A stretch of 64,000 bases of DNA from Hirundichthys speculiger (lineage: Eukaryota > Chordata > Actinopteri > Beloniformes > Exocoetidae). Below are positions 38,601 through 51,461 of the stretch, one piece after another. The translations under genes and the position numbers were made by a program. Under the pieces are notes generated by a model. That model ran no database searches. It was given only the letters and a program-made list of their open reading frames with translations, and was not told where the DNA came from. How positions within the stretch are numbered: the first letter of the stretch is position 1; each line of letters begins with the position of its first letter. The stretch covers positions 186,001 through 250,000 of the forward strand of contig JAGFBZ010000908.1 of the NCBI GenBank assembly GCA_018398805.1. Reading direction: 5' to 3'.

Positions 38601-40257
38601 TGCTTGTACTGTACACAGACGTTGGCTGAAAATTTCAATGTTTCTTTGTTTCATATGGTTTGGCTCATGTTTGTTGCCAGATTAATTACCTGTTATGAAA
38701 TTGTGTCAGATGCAATCAGTCTGGCACAGTCTGGCTTGGGTTTTTATTAATTTTCCATTTAGTCTCAGCTTCACAGTGAGGAGAAGTGCAGCGAGGCTAC
38801 CGGCCAACAGTAAAACGCTAGAAAGCTGTGTTCCCTACGAAGAAACTTACAAAAGAATTACTTTCTCTACAGGGAAAGTTTGAGAAAGCTGTTCTTGAGG
38901 CCGAAATACTCGTCCATCTTCGCAGAGCTGATGGAGCATTCACCTTATGCCTCATTGAGCCGACTCACTGTAGCATTGCGGAGGATACAGCATATGGGAG
39001 GAAATAAATAAACAAATGCTCCAAGTGTCCTCTTTCTCTCTTGGCTCAGCATCGGCTCACAGCCGGAGGATGTTCACCCTCCCTTCCTCCACTCAACTCC
39101 AGTGAGAACCGCCCCAAGCGGCCACTGGTTCCTGTGTTGATCCATCATGGTTCATCATTATGCCGTATCAACCACCTCGCTGATGCCTGAAGAGCACCGA
39201 GCATTGCAGAAAAATGGATCGCTTGCAGTCTTCTATTGTCTTTCCTTTCTTGTTCACACCTCCGTACATACACCTGGCTAAACAATGGATTCCGTCTTTG
39301 CCCTGCAGCATGCCAAGTCTGTCCGTCTGTCTGTCTGTCAGAAAACTGTTTCACACTTCTCAGACCACACACTAACACCTTAAAAGAAATACAAACAACG
39401 GAACTGGAAGGCCAGCTGGCTCCGCGTGGCATGATAGAACAGGTAGATGGATGTCGATATCCTGGGGGGCACTGATTAGGTGACTTACTGCTAGCGAGGA
39501 CTTCAACAGATTCTATAGGTATCAGTGGCACTATCAACACCATCAGTCCTTCCTTGTTCCCGCTCAGGCTGCAAAAACATACCGTTATGACGGAAGACAT
39601 GCCATGTTTGCCTGGGGTTGAAAAAAAAAAATTGTCTATGTGGTTTTACTTTTTGAAAATGCAAGTGAGACCAGCGTGCGAGCATGAAAAAAATGTTCAT
39701 GCAAGTGGGTGCAAGCTTTGACACAAACCATGAAACTTGCCCTGGGCAACATGCTGTCACAGTCACACCACTAAGAGCGAGATAGAATGATTGGCATGAC
39801 GCTGCTTACAGTAAACAAGTATGAGGGCTGGCAGGCTGGTGATTACAGAGGAATGCACACTGCTCATATCTTCACTCCTTTTGGTGTGTGTTTTGGCAAG
39901 CGCTGTCTGGCCCTAAACACCAACAAAGCAGCATATTGTCACTGGGACAAACTCTGTGTATGAGTTAATGCCTACACATGACAGGGCTGGCCACAGCAGC
40001 GTTTGTGGTGTCGCAGTGAATGTACAGAATGTGTTTAATGAAGAAGTAAAGAGTCGGCGAGGAAACATCAGTGATCTGGAAGCCCTTTGAAGAATCTGAG
40101 CCAGAAAGTTTGCTTACAGATCTTTAGAATTTTTCTTACCTTTTATATATTTATTTTTTTCTATGCCCAAAAAGCCAGTTTCAGTAGCTAACGATCAGCA
40201 TGCCATAGCTGCTGTCCAGAAATGTTAGGATCTCTGTGTCATTTTCTGGGTCTGGGC

Positions 40258-40698
40258 AATCTTTGTTCCAACTGTCACATATGGTCATCATGAATGCTGG
40301 GTAGTGACCAAAAGAACAAGATGGAAGCAGCTGGAATATGTTTCCTCCGCAGGGTTGATGGACTTTTCCTATGAGACAGGATGAGAAGTCCAGTCACACG
40401 AGAAGGACTGTGAGTAGAGCCGCCGCTCTTCCGCACCGAGAGGAGCCAACTGAGGTGCTCTGGTTTGTCTCCTGGATGCATTGCTCGGGAGGTGTTTCAG
40501 ACATGTCCAACTGGGGTAAGACCTCGAGGCAGACCTTGGGCACACTCAAGAGATTATATTTCTCAGCTGGTCTGGGGATGTCTTCGTGTCCTCCCAAAAG
40601 AGCTACCGAAGGTGGCAGCGTAGAGGAGATGTGGGCCTCTCTGTTTGGGCTACTGTCCCCATGACCAGAGCCCAGATAAGCAGAAGAGCATAGATTTT
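40258..40698 (+). mobile_element. 5'-truncated non-LTR retrotransposon (LINE), C-terminal coding end
   Basis: The segment from CACATATGGTCATCATGAAT through GGTAGTGACCAAAAGAACAAG and TCCTCCGCAGGGT to the 3' end follows the last 400 bases of a very common fish LINE. In the frame starting at 40489 the translation reads EVFQTCPTGVRPRGRP then RDYISQLVWG, the C-terminal tail typical of that element's reverse-transcriptase protein. It meets a TAG at 40621 before the expected end, after which the match continues in another frame (VEEMWASLFGLL). The reverse-transcriptase and endonuclease domains are absent. The copy ends in GATAAGCAGAAGAGCATAG. It is dead and fairly diverged. Family name (Rex-like, RTE-like or L2-like) was not decided. 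Confidence 0.82.
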
Positions 40699-41457
40699 TT
40701 TTTTTCTTTTCCATTGTCAGCCAGTACATACAACATATTTCCCTAAAATAAAACATAATACCAAATTTTTTTTTTGGCAGCTTCTTCTCAAATGGTTTCC
40801 AAACAAACTCATCCAAAATCACACATTCATATATACAGGTGTTTGGGCATCATTTGGCTTTTGTCCGATCTCTTTGTTACATTACAGATTTTTCTCCTTT
40901 CTGCAAATGAGCATGTCATTAATCCTAGAGTAAGGGTGGCACCACCAAAACAATTTTGAGATATGATCTAATCTCAGGCTCTTTGATCCAGCTCCTTCTC
41001 TTCCTGTCTGCATCTGTTTCGCTCCCAACTACACTCAAAACCTTCATCAACATACTGTATGACATAGTGCTGTTAAGTGATGATTTGAGTGTCATTGATA
41101 AGTGTTATTTACAGTGAGCTGTATTTGCCATGGAATGTTTGACGCGCTGTAATTCTGCAGAAAAGCTATTCTTTATTTTGATTAACTGCTGTTTACTGCA
41201 CATTTCTGATCCCATTATCCTTTGTTCTTCCAGGAAACAGTCTCTCACTTATCTACACTATTCCCCTCGTGCTGGATGAGATGAACTCTTAAACACACAG
41301 AGCAATTACACATAAGCTTAACTCATATATACAGATGGTTTTTCTCTGATCTCTTCGCTCGTGGTGTCCCAGATCCCAGACGAGTTCCCTCACTCACAGT
41401 TTGCATTGCAGAAGCTGCTATAGTAACAAAAGCCAAAACACCCTACATGAAGTTGCA

Positions 41458-41482
41458 ATAATAATAACAATAATAATAATGA
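41458..41482. repeat. Interrupted (AAT)n microsatellite
   Basis: AATAATAATAACAATAATAATAATG with one interruption. Confidence 0.85.
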
Positions 41483-41696
41483 TGCAATAAAGGCACGGGA
41501 CTTAAGCAGTACTGCAGGCATGCACATGCACGCGTACATTTCCCTTGCTTGGCATACTGTAACCTTGTTAACATGGCTTAAAACTTCCTAGCTGGTAACA
41601 GATTGATCATTGTTGTTTTGGAGTTGTGCCACAGCAGCACAGTGTTTGGTTTTTCGCTGTAATCGTTCCATCCTGCCAGTGGGTGTTAGGAAAGAA

Positions 41697-41752
41697 CATC
41701 CATCCATTTTCTACACCCGCTTCATCCTGTTCAGGGTCATGGGGGGGCGGAG
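41697..41752 (-). mobile_element. Isolated 3' tail of a retroposon
   Basis: Minus strand reads CCCCCATGACCCTGAACAGG, then ATGAAGCGGGTGTAG and AAAATGGATGGATG. This matches the 3' terminal segment shared by fish SINEs and LINEs with (ATGG)n tails, such as the element at 3431-3766. Only about 55 bases remain, consistent with strong 5' truncation on insertion. Confidence 0.7.
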
Positions 41753-42010
41753 GAGAAGGCGAGGAGAACAAAAGCTATGTTTTGCTCCTTTGTTCTCTTC
41801 TTTCTTGTCCTTTTTTGTTTTTAATTAAGTCAAATTTATGTTTCTTTCCAGTAAGGTTTCATATACAATGAAATTGCTACCATGAAGGGAACTTTTCCTA
41901 AGTACTTTCCCCTCATCCTTCATTTATTGTCACAGTCATCGTCCAATCTGCCTTTTTCCTACTGTTCACAACTCTTCCCACTTTGACCCCTCCACCAGGG
42001 TTTTTATCAT

Positions 42011-42036
42011 GCGTGTGTGTGTGTGTGTGCGTGTGT
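42011..42036. repeat. (GT)n microsatellite
   Basis: GCGTGTGTGTGTGTGTGTGC followed by GTGTGT, with one GC interruption. Confidence 0.9.
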
Positions 42037-42579
42037 TTTGTTATGTTTTTTTCCCCCTGGCAACACCTTGGGAACTATTACCAGATCACACACAAAGATC
42101 CTCAACAAATGTTTCTCGATCTTGTTCCACCTCCACCCTTTTCTTATTAGCCCCAAAGATGTCTTTCTTCCACATTCCTTCACTCCATCTCAGCCCTAAC
42201 ATCGTCCCAGGATAGCCCCAACTCCTCTCTCAGAGCAGGGCGTGGTCCTAGTCTCAGTCCACACACTATTCCCTTCATTTTTCTGTTTTCTATTCCTGTA
42301 TTAGTCACTTTTCTGTCAACTATCCAGATTCCAGCCTCATCATTTCATTCCAGTCCAGTCTTCTGAGATCTGTACTATGACTGTACTGTTGTCCCTTTAC
42401 TGGTCAATAAAATACCAAACCACAGAGCCCATCTCCTAATCAAAGTACCCCCCTCCCCTTCCTCTCTTTTGTCTTTTAAAGAAAATCAAACTGGGGGGAG
42501 GGGGGGTGGGGGGAATGCATCACTGGTCCTGGTTGCTAGGAGACCATGTGTCCACGCTTCTAAACAGCTATTCAAAAGC

Positions 42580-43075
42580 TTTTTATTTACTCCTCTCTCC
42601 CTCCCTCTCCTTCTTTTCTTTCTCTGTCAGTTTTACTGTGATTCCCTCAGTCTGATTGTTATCTTGTGACGATATTTCTCAAAGTTTAGCAAACGCAGAG
42701 AGAGCAGAGAATCAAAAAGAAGAGAGATAGAGTTGTTCAGAAGGAGGAGAGGAGCGATAGCTGTCTGCTGTATGGTGCAGAAAGATGAGGGTAAACATGA
42801 AGAAAAGGAAGAGAAAGTCAGACGATTGATTTTTCTCTCTCTCTTCCTAATGTCCTTCGTGTCACACAGACGGGAGTTAGGAAATCAAAAGGCCCCACCT
42901 AATCTCTCTTTTTTCTTTCATATTTCTCACCCTTGTACACCTCCATGTTTTTTCCTACTCGCTTTTCTTCTCTCTCCACTATCCACTATCAGTCTCCTTC
43001 TCCTCCACCAGATATCCATCCTCATCTCCCCTCCCTTCTGGTCACCTCCAGCCCCTCCCCCTCCCTGTATATTTT
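42580..43075. repeat. Pyrimidine-rich region, discontinuous
   Basis: Long C/T-rich stretches on the plus strand occur at about 42590-42640 and 42900-43075, with a purine-rich stretch between them at about 42700-42830. No mirror repeat long enough to predict a triplex was measured. Confidence 0.6.
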
Positions 43076-43352
43076 GCTGTCCGACGGCAGCGCCACAGGC
43101 CCGGGGCAGCTGCAGAGGTAGGGTGGCCATTATGCAGAGCACCTTGATTCTGCCACAGGGTGGGAGGATGAAGGAGGAAAAGGAGGAGGATGTAGCATGG
43201 CTGATCCAGGAAGATCTCAGTTGCATGTTTCCTCCCATGTTCTGTTCCGTTTCGTTTTGTCCTTCCCCAGAATGCTCTTAATGGCTTCCTAATGACAGCT
43301 TGCAGGCACCGCACACCCAGCCATTTATAACCATCTAGACAGAGAAAATGTT

Positions 43353-43370
43353 TGTGTGTGTGTGTGTGTG
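43353..43370. repeat. (GT)n microsatellite
   Basis: About nine GT units. Confidence 0.9.
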
Positions 43371-44616
43371 GAGTCTTCGGATGACAGGGAGACATTAAAA
43401 GCAGATGCACCTCATCCACACTGTGCACACGAACACACACATGCTGTTAGCCGTCAGCCTACACAGTCCCTGAAAAATCAGCAGCAGCCTCAGGCAGATC
43501 GACGTGAACCCAAAGGTGACATAAAGAGCTCTAGCATCTTACCAGGAGTCATTCTAACCACATGTTGCGTGAAAGCCATTAGCAGAGGGTAGTTTGTCTA
43601 AATACCTCTAGGCTGTTTTTTTCCTTGCAATTCACAATCTGGCTCAAATCATTCTCTCTTCCCCCACACAGAACTCACAAAGAGATGCAATCAAACCAAC
43701 AACTTGGCACCAAACTGTCAGATTTTTCACTGCAGGTTGTTAAAGTAAATGATGTCCTGTGACTAATAAAGCAAAGTTAGAGAAGAAGTGTAAAACATCT
43801 CCCTCTTCCTCTCTCTGCACACAAGCTGACATTCAGAGTCAGTGAAGAGGATGGTGCAGGTGCCGCTGTCAGAGAAATGACTGAGTTAATCCAGTACCAT
43901 GCTGAAGATTCAACTCAGCGACTAAAAGAGAGGGAGAGCAACACAGCAAAAAGGTCTTTATTGACCTATGGATTAAGTAACTTCCAGAGACATCCTTGCT
44001 GTGATGAGTAGTCTTTCATTAGGAAATGAAGAAGGCATAGATTAGATGGTGGAGGAAATCTTAAGCATATCACAAGTAACAGCAAGCTGTCAAATACAAA
44101 CCATAGGGATCAATAAGGATCTGAGGGAATGGCTGATCTCAATAATTGATAATCAGATGATGCGTATCCATGACTTAAGCATTACATCTGAAGCCAAACA
44201 ACGTTTCAATTGACTGAGCGTAGCCCTAAACTTCAGCTGTTTATGTCAGGAGAAAAGGCAACATACTGTTGTCATGTACACCAGATGTGTGCATGATGTT
44301 GCCTACCTTTTTTAAGGGCAATTTAACAAAAAAAAATGCTATGGAGGTAAAAATTAGAAAAAAAAAAAAAAAAGTCAAATTCTGACGTCATACAGCAAGA
44401 AAATCGTGAGAAAAATACAGGAAGTCAATCCCATCATTTTGCTGTTCAGTTGTTGGCAACTTGTGCAAGATTAGATGTTTGCATGCACTCAAATCAAAGT
44501 GAACCCGTTTGAATCGTAGCTGCATCTTTACGGCAGTCTTTTCAAACTCTTAATATTTATTGTAATATTGTTATTTGAGGGAAAAATAATGTACATTTCA
44601 TCAAGAGGAGCATGGG

Positions 44617-44857
44617 TTGGGCATGAGAATACCTCCTGGACACTTCCCTAGGGAGGTGTGTCGGGCACGCCCAATCAAAAAAAGGCTGCAGGACAGACAT
44701 ATTACTTCTACTGGCTGGCCAGGAAACACCTTGGTATCCTCCTGGAAGAGCTGCTGGTTGTGGCTGAGGAGAGGGAGGTCTCTCTGCTTAGCATGCTGCT
44801 CCTCTGACCTGAATCTAGGGAAGCTGAAATTAATGGATGGAACGGATGGATGACCCT
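44617..44857 (+). mobile_element. 5'-truncated LINE end, same family as 40258-40698
   Basis: Translation gives PPGHFPREVCRARP at the left. After a one-base frame change it gives LARKHLGILLEELLVVAEER and EVSLL, followed by TGA, the same C-terminal pattern as the copy 4 kb away. The end is GGATGGAACGGATGGATGA, a degenerate (ATGG)n tail. All catalytic domains are missing. The two copies differ too much to be one recent duplication, so they are independent insertions of one family. Confidence 0.82.
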
Positions 44858-45619
44858 GGTAAGCTGTCAAATTTTGCAACAACTGCAAATGCAGCCAGTT
44901 GTTAAATTCAAAATAAATAATTATTGTCACTGTAATTAAGAAAGGTGGCTAAATGCAAATAACAGACAGATATGCATGCAAGCATTCTAACTTAACGTCT
45001 TACCTTAATGGTAAATGTGAGACAAGAGAGATACCATCTGTGTCTGAAAATCATGTACTACATTCCTCGGGGGCTGAAGGGGAAATCCCACTCCCTCTGA
45101 GAGTACATGAGTTTGTATGTGCGCTGGCAGTGTCAGTGTTGGATCAAATCAACACCGTCTCACATGATCTCTCTGATGTCTCAGTATGTGTTGAAAAGCC
45201 ACCCTGACAGGAAAAAAAAACCACGACCACACACTGATCCAGACGCGACAGTTGTCCAAGGGCGGATCACGGGAGTTTAGAGATTATTCTATTGTCAATT
45301 ACTTCAAGAACCTAAGTGTTTGTGTTTTTAACCCAATATTCACATTCCTAAACAGCTGTAGAACAGCTGAGTGTCTCACCTCACCCCCCACCCTCCCCCC
45401 CACCCTCCTGCACAGTATGTCTGCCAATCACTCTGTTCATCATTAGGACAAATTAATCTCTCAGTTTTCTCCTGAGCTTGTGATTCTCATGAGAATACGA
45501 AACACAGAGTTGCTGTTGGAAGTGCATCCTAAGCTTTTAGCAGCGCTGGTAGCAGTCATATGATCACAGTGTTGACAGCTCTCCCTGACCTCATTCATTT
45601 AAGTCCATTTTCGGCTCAG

Positions 45620-45787
45620 AGGCAAAAAGAGAAGAAAGGCTGTAGTGAATAGAAGAGCTGGAAAAAAAAAGCTGAGCATATGATAGGAAGACAAATAGGG
45701 AGGCAGGAAAGGTAAAGAGAGTCACAGATAGAAGGAGAAAGGGTCAGAAAGAATGGAGAGGAGAACAAAGACAAGGAAGGAGAGACC
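45620..45787. repeat. Purine-rich stretch next to inverted-repeat copy A
   Basis: About 170 bases of mainly A and G on the plus strand, with irregular GGAAAG, AGAAAGG and GGAGAGG words. It ends where the 217-bp repeat begins, and no counterpart of it lies beside the other copy. Confidence 0.6.
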
Positions 45788-46012
45788 TTGCAGCCAGTCG
45801 CATTGCAAATCCACTTCAAAGCACTGTTGCAAAAGGTGGAATGGTAAACTACATGCTACAGAGAGGTGACTTGAAAATTTAACCTGTATCCTCAAGAGTG
45901 ATACACATACTGGAGTGCACTGGTAAGCACCCTACAAGTGTAAAAATAAATGAAATGAAATAGAGAGCCTGCTCAGACATTTTAGAGGAAAGAAAGCAAG
46001 TGTATATATATA
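45788..46012 (+). repeat. Copy A of a 217-bp inverted repeat pair, with short TA tail
   Basis: Positions 45788-46004 match the reverse complement of 62083-62299 over 217 bases with two mismatches found by eye (C/A in AATCCACTT and T/C in CTGTTGC) and no gaps. Similarity stops sharply at TTGCAGCC on one side and enters a TA repeat on the other (here only TATATATATAT). No terminal inverted repeats are visible. It could be a young retroposon with a TA tail or a recent inverted duplication. Confidence 0.9.
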
Positions 46013-46265
46013 TCAAGGGGATCAAGTGGGGTAATCACATTGGACACACGGATAAAGTGCATTATTGTTTCTATTTGTATAGATTTGATATACATCATCA
46101 CAATGCTCTTTTTAAAGTTGTGTCAGCTTCTCACATCGACTGTCTAATCAGTCTTCTCTTTCAGGTCTAATTTGCTTAACATTACTAAATGAGAAAAAAG
46201 GAGCTGATGGGTGAGATAATGGGAGCTGACTCACAGCCTGTCTATACCAGTGGAGAAGAAGCCCC

Positions 46266-46289
46266 CTACACACACACACACACACATAC
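46266..46289. repeat. (CA)n microsatellite
   Basis: CTACACACACACACACACAC then ATACAC. About ten CA units. Confidence 0.88.
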
Positions 46290-48198
46290 ACACCTACATA
46301 AGTGTGCCCACTTATTTAAAGCTGATCAAGAACTCCTGGCTGCATCTGCAGGCATGCACAGACAGGTGAAGAGAAGCTCAAGACAGAGATCAGGATGAGG
46401 TGGATAATGAAACCACTTCTGACCCTGTTCACTTATCCTGTGGTTAATGTCCACTGTCCATTATCCAAATGGATACCACTCTCTTCTATTGATCACAGCC
46501 CCATTCTCTTTCACTTCTTCATTGCTCTTGTCGTTTTCTCATCTCGTTACCTCTACGCTCATCTGCATCGCTCTGTTGATGGTTTCCATGGCCGTTGATG
46601 GGACTATAAATCAGTGGCCGCACCTAGTGATTACCACTATGGTGACCTACTCAGCGCACATTTTTCGACCCTGAAAACCCCAAATGTTCTCACTGGAAAT
46701 GATGCGCACCTCCTCGGAGACGTGGAGTGAGTGTTGTTCAGCGCGAGTCTGTGTTTGTGAGCGTGTCGTAGACTCTGCGTGTTTGTGAGTTACAGCTTAC
46801 AAATGCAGTGATGGAATCCCTTCATTGATGCAGCGTGCTCTCCCTGTTCAATGTCCCGTCAGCCATGAAAATGTCAGGAGTGATCTAGATGGGCTGGAGC
46901 AGCTTTATGACATCATCAGTGTGCTGCCACAGCAAGAGATATGACAGGAACAGCTTGATCCATCCGTGTGGTCTCCAGCTATGAAAACAGACAGAATCTT
47001 GGGACAGAAAGTGTTTCTTAGTGCTTCATTCCTGCCAAACAGAATGAGATACGTCAACTCATTCAAAAGGGTACACACTGAAAGCCAGACAGGAAAACTA
47101 CAAGAGTGCTGTGGGTAAGTCGGGGACACTGGATACAGTCGTTTTAGCTTGGTATTTAGTCTGTGGCAGAGGCTTTGCTACTTCTCTAGTGTCTGCTCGC
47201 GCCACTTTAAGTGCCAATCCAAGCAAACGCGCTGGGCTGTAATCAGAACAGGACAATCACAGTGGATTAATACTACACCCTTTCACCACATACACGCACA
47301 CCAAGACACTCAAAAATGTGCAAGTACTTAGAGAAACGCGTACATACCCGCACTTGGACATGCACACAAAGGAACCCACATATGTACACAGTAGGCACTC
47401 TAAACCCTGACTTGAGCTCCTGATTTCTAAACATATGGTTGCCTCCACTGTGCATGTGGAAATGCGAGAGGAGATGTTGGAAATGATGTTTCACTCGCTG
47501 TCAAGAAGCTAATCTAAATAAACACTCTCACAACACACAGTCTCACACCCGCAGCGTGTTTGAATTTAACATGTGGAGACAGCATCACTTCTTAGTGTAT
47601 TTTGGACGGACAAATGTGGTTGGTTGCTATTCTAGGCCTCCGCCCCAGTCCTTGTTTTGCCTAATTTCTTGGTAACACCAGGTGCCAATCATGGCAATAC
47701 ATCAATTTCAACATAATTAACTGAACAACGACATGTCTGTTTGCATGTATCCAGGCAGGCTTTTTAGTTGTGTGTGTGTTTTTTTTTTTTTCATGTGTGA
47801 TGGTGTTACCTTTCACAAGGGAAAAAATAATAATTAAATAAATAAATAATTGGATGGCCCAACTGAAGTGAAAACTTTATTCCACCCAGAGCAACGATGG
47901 AGCATTTTACCAAAGGCCTCAGAAGAACCACAATGTAGAAATGACACATAAAAATAAGATATAAATATGAAAAAAGGGAAAAGCGTTGATGGACAGAAGA
48001 GAGAGCAAGAATGAGCAGGACAGAGAGGAGGAGCCAAAACATGTGGATAGCGGTAAATGATAGGGTACAGCTAAATTAGAGTATGTAATTTGGGGTGTTT
48101 GGTAATTACACTTGTTTGACAGAACCATGTCAAACCGTCCCTTTCTTGATCCCCCACTGCTAACTTTCTGCCAGCATCCTCATGTTTTCCACATTTAG

Positions 48199-48242
48199 CT
48201 CTTCTCACTCTCTCTCGCTCTCTCTCTCTCCCTCTCCCTCCC
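48199..48242. repeat. (CT)n-rich tract
   Basis: CTCTTCTCACTCTCTCTCGC followed by CTCTCTCTCT and CCCTCTCCCTCCC. Nearly pure pyrimidine for about 45 bases. Confidence 0.85.
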
Positions 48243-49251
48243 ACTTGCTATAACTTTAAACGCCCCACTCCAGTCGACGAGCATCAGTCAGAAAGCTTTA
48301 CCAGCTGTATATCCCGTCTCCCCCCTCCTTCATTTGACAAGCTTGAAATATACAGGAAAATGTTAATATATGTTTTCCAGTCACTGGCCAAGCCTATGAA
48401 ATTTGTTTATATTGGTGGATAGTGTGCCAAGGATTTGACGGCGGGTGTATGTGATCGCGTGGTGATTTATTTTATCCCAAAAGCATAATATTCTGAAGTG
48501 TGAATGTGGAGACTGTGCGTGTTTGAAGGAGGGAGAGTGTTTATGTGTGACATAGGACTCACGTCCACGTCCAAGTGCATATTCGTACAACTGTGTCATG
48601 GAGACTTTGGGTAGATTTTTTTCTTTTCTTTTTTTTTTTTTAAGGGTAAAACCTTGCTTTTTCTCTTAAACATTGATACACACATGCTGAGTTGATAAAA
48701 TTCACATTAGTGAGGCAGGAAACCCGTAATAAAACCAACACATGGAAACAGTCAGGCTCCTGTGATTTTGCAGTAGTATATGAGCTCTCCAATGAATATA
48801 AACTATGATATGCCTATGATGAAAGACTAAACAAAAAAAAGTGGCGTACAGAGGACTGAAGAAATAAAGAAGTAGATATGGCATATGAATGTGTGTCTCT
48901 GATTGTCCAGGATACACAAACAGTTGATATCACCAAACACTGAGGTCGTGAAAACACTAAACTCTTTGGTTCTCCTTCCACATTTAAGTTAGTTTGGTTG
49001 CCTCCATATGCTGAAACCAAAGGACAAACCCTAATGAGTCCCTGCAGCAATCTGGATCCCAAACAACCCTACATACGTAAAGGAAAAAAAATGGACTGAA
49101 AGGGTGTTGAAATTACCATAAAAAGCAGCATTAGCTAAATGACTCTAAAACTGTAGGAGAACTGTTCCTTTCAATCCACCCTCTTATTACATTACACGAC
49201 CACAGGTTTTTAACAGTGCGTTCGCAGGGATATAAATACACAACCAGGCAA

Positions 49252-49276
49252 TCACACACACACACACACACACACA
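49252..49276. repeat. (CA)n microsatellite
   Basis: About twelve uninterrupted CA units. Confidence 0.92.
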
Positions 49277-51429
49277 TAGGCTCGCAGAAACATATGCAGT
49301 GTGTTTCTTCCCAGTTCTATTTGACTGCCCCGGGCCCCTGACAGTGTTTGAACCCTGACCTTGTCACATTCGAATGGCTCTGAAGGGGAAGGGGGGTTCA
49401 ATTTTACACGGAAGAGGTCGCAGGGAGCTCCATCCTTAGACAAAAGACCCGGTTGTGGCGGGTGTCTGCAGGTCAGGGTGGGTCACGGGTGAGCCCCACA
49501 CTCGAACCCTCTTTCTGTCTCCTGCCTTCTTCTCCTTCACTCTTCCATCCATCTCCCTTTTCAAATAAAGAGGAAGAATGGAGGGGAACAATGGCCTTTT
49601 TCTGCCCTCAATGTCGTCCCAGCAGTGGGGATGCATACTGAGCAGGGGCCACAGCGAGCCAAGGGGATCCTCTCATTGCTTATCCTATTTTCTCCTCGTC
49701 TCCATGCATTCACCTCCACTTGAAACCCTCCAACCGAATACCCATCCTCCTCGCCACGATAGCCTCATTCTGTTCCTGCTTGTTAGCATCTGAAACAAAC
49801 TAACGAGGGCTTCTTTCTTCGAAAAAACTACGTGTGCCTCAGTGTGTTATGATAAAATAAATATTACCACACCAAATAATAACTCTGTTATGTAACTATC
49901 TACACTCTACCCTAAAACATTACCACCTCCAGTCATTCTCTGGCCCTTTTTACCAGTGTGTCTATCCGGAGGGCCTCACAGGCCTCTCTCCAGCTGGCAC
50001 TACAAGCTGACCTTTGCCACAACAAAGCATCTAGAATGCTCCCTGTCTTGGGCTCCACTCACACACACACACAAAGACTCCCAGACCTACTACGACTACT
50101 ACAAATTCAGCAGGAATGCCAGCAGGAGCGTGAAAGGGGCCGAGCCAAGAATACAAAATGACAGCCTTGTTCCTCTTTCAGATGAGAGTTTCCCCCCGTT
50201 CTTCCCTCAGCCCTCCATTTTGTGCCTGTCTGAACCCCTCTGGTCCTTCTTCTTGCACCTTAGCAAGGGGGCTCATATTGAAAAGTGTCAGCCGATCCAG
50301 GTCCAAATGTGATTAATTTGCTGCACTCACCAGGGTTGTTCTCCCCACACAAAAGAAATGGACTGTCTGGGAGTCCATTAAAGACTCACAAACCAGAGGG
50401 CCCCTATCCCAAGCACTCTGTGACACTCCTGACTACTGCAGTCAAGAGGTTTGGAAAAGGTGCACGTGAGGAAGAGTGCACTTTAAAATTTCTTCAACAG
50501 GGGAAATAATGTTTTGATAGAACCCATTAAAAAAAGATTTCTTGTGTTAACTAATCCTGAAAGGCATTTAATGTGGTTCCATACTTGCACAGAGCATTTA
50601 TTAGGGCCAGTTTTAATATATGCCCTTTGCATTTTGTGCCGTGTTGGTGCTTGAATGTCATCGTACCTCCTGCCTGCTCTTCAAATGCAGCGGATTTAAT
50701 GCAAAATGTCATCTCAGAGAGAAAGCACTGTGGAGTCAAAATACAAAAGTGAACAACTACTGCTTTGATAGTTAGGGGTACAGATAGAGCATCTACGCAC
50801 TGTCTTGCACTGCGCATCCTCACTTCACGTTTGTATTTGCAATTTGCTCCACTTGTGAAGTATTTCACTGGACCCTCCCTCCCACCATCCACCTCTCTCA
50901 CTCACGCCATCTCATTTACTGAAACAAAAGCTGAGTGCTGAAACTGTGTCATAATTAGTCCTGATTGATGTAGCGTATTAAGCAGCAAACAATTAGCATA
51001 CAGTATATTGCTACCCCGGCCATCTGATAATGAATGATGTGTCTGACCCGCGCCGTGCACAAGCTCGATAACAATCGCACATATTTACACTCAGAGAAAG
51101 GGAAGTGTGACAAATTCATGCACATCATGCTCTAAAATGCTTTTGATCTGTCATTTGTAAGATAAAAGATGAAAGCTTTTATGTGTGGCTTAAAACACAG
51201 AAAATCTGGTCCAATGACCCCTGAACCCTGAAGGCGGAGGCTTATAAAATATGTAGTTTCATTATTTGCATGAAGAGGAGAATTTTAAAATAGACCAAAA
51301 TGAAATGAATGATCAAGAGAGTATGAGAAACATTCTTTATTCCAATCATGCGGAATATTTCTTTTTGTTCTGTCGAGATTAAACGCAGTCTGTCAATAAC
51401 TTCAAAAATGTACAATCACACCGAGAAAT

Positions 51430-51461
<32 letters not shown>
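51430..51461. repeat. G32 tract
   Basis: Thirty-two uninterrupted G on the plus strand, the longest G-run in the window. The reverse-strand open frames with Pro runs are artefacts of it. The true length may differ from the assembled one. Confidence 0.93.

Larger units (their letters stand above)
30737..40257. other. Intronic sequence, mostly unique-looking
   Basis: No gene was recognised. Contents include a short repeat relic at 32271-32355, GT/CA tracts at 33346-33375 and 33537-33552, a strong hairpin at 35600-35648, C-rich runs near 36615-36656 and AT-rich DNA elsewhere. A 151-codon minus-strand frame (39145-39600) shows no domain and is rich in Ser, Arg and Cys without pattern. Confidence 0.6.
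40699..44616. other. Intronic sequence with pyrimidine-rich stretches
   Basis: No gene was recognised. It holds (ATA)n-like sequence at 41458-41482, a SINE or LINE tail at 41697-41752, GT tracts at 42011-42036 and 43353-43370 and a long pyrimidine-rich plus strand at about 42580-43075. The 182-codon frame at 42733-43281 follows from the pyrimidine-rich composition (Ser, Pro, Leu, Phe runs) and is not believed. Confidence 0.6.

Noticed and set aside
39145..39600. 151-codon minus-strand open frame
   Set aside because: No recognisable domain or splice context.
42733..43281. 182-codon plus-strand open frame, the longest in the window
   Set aside because: Made of Ser, Pro, Leu and Phe runs from pyrimidine-rich DNA; looks like composition rather than coding.
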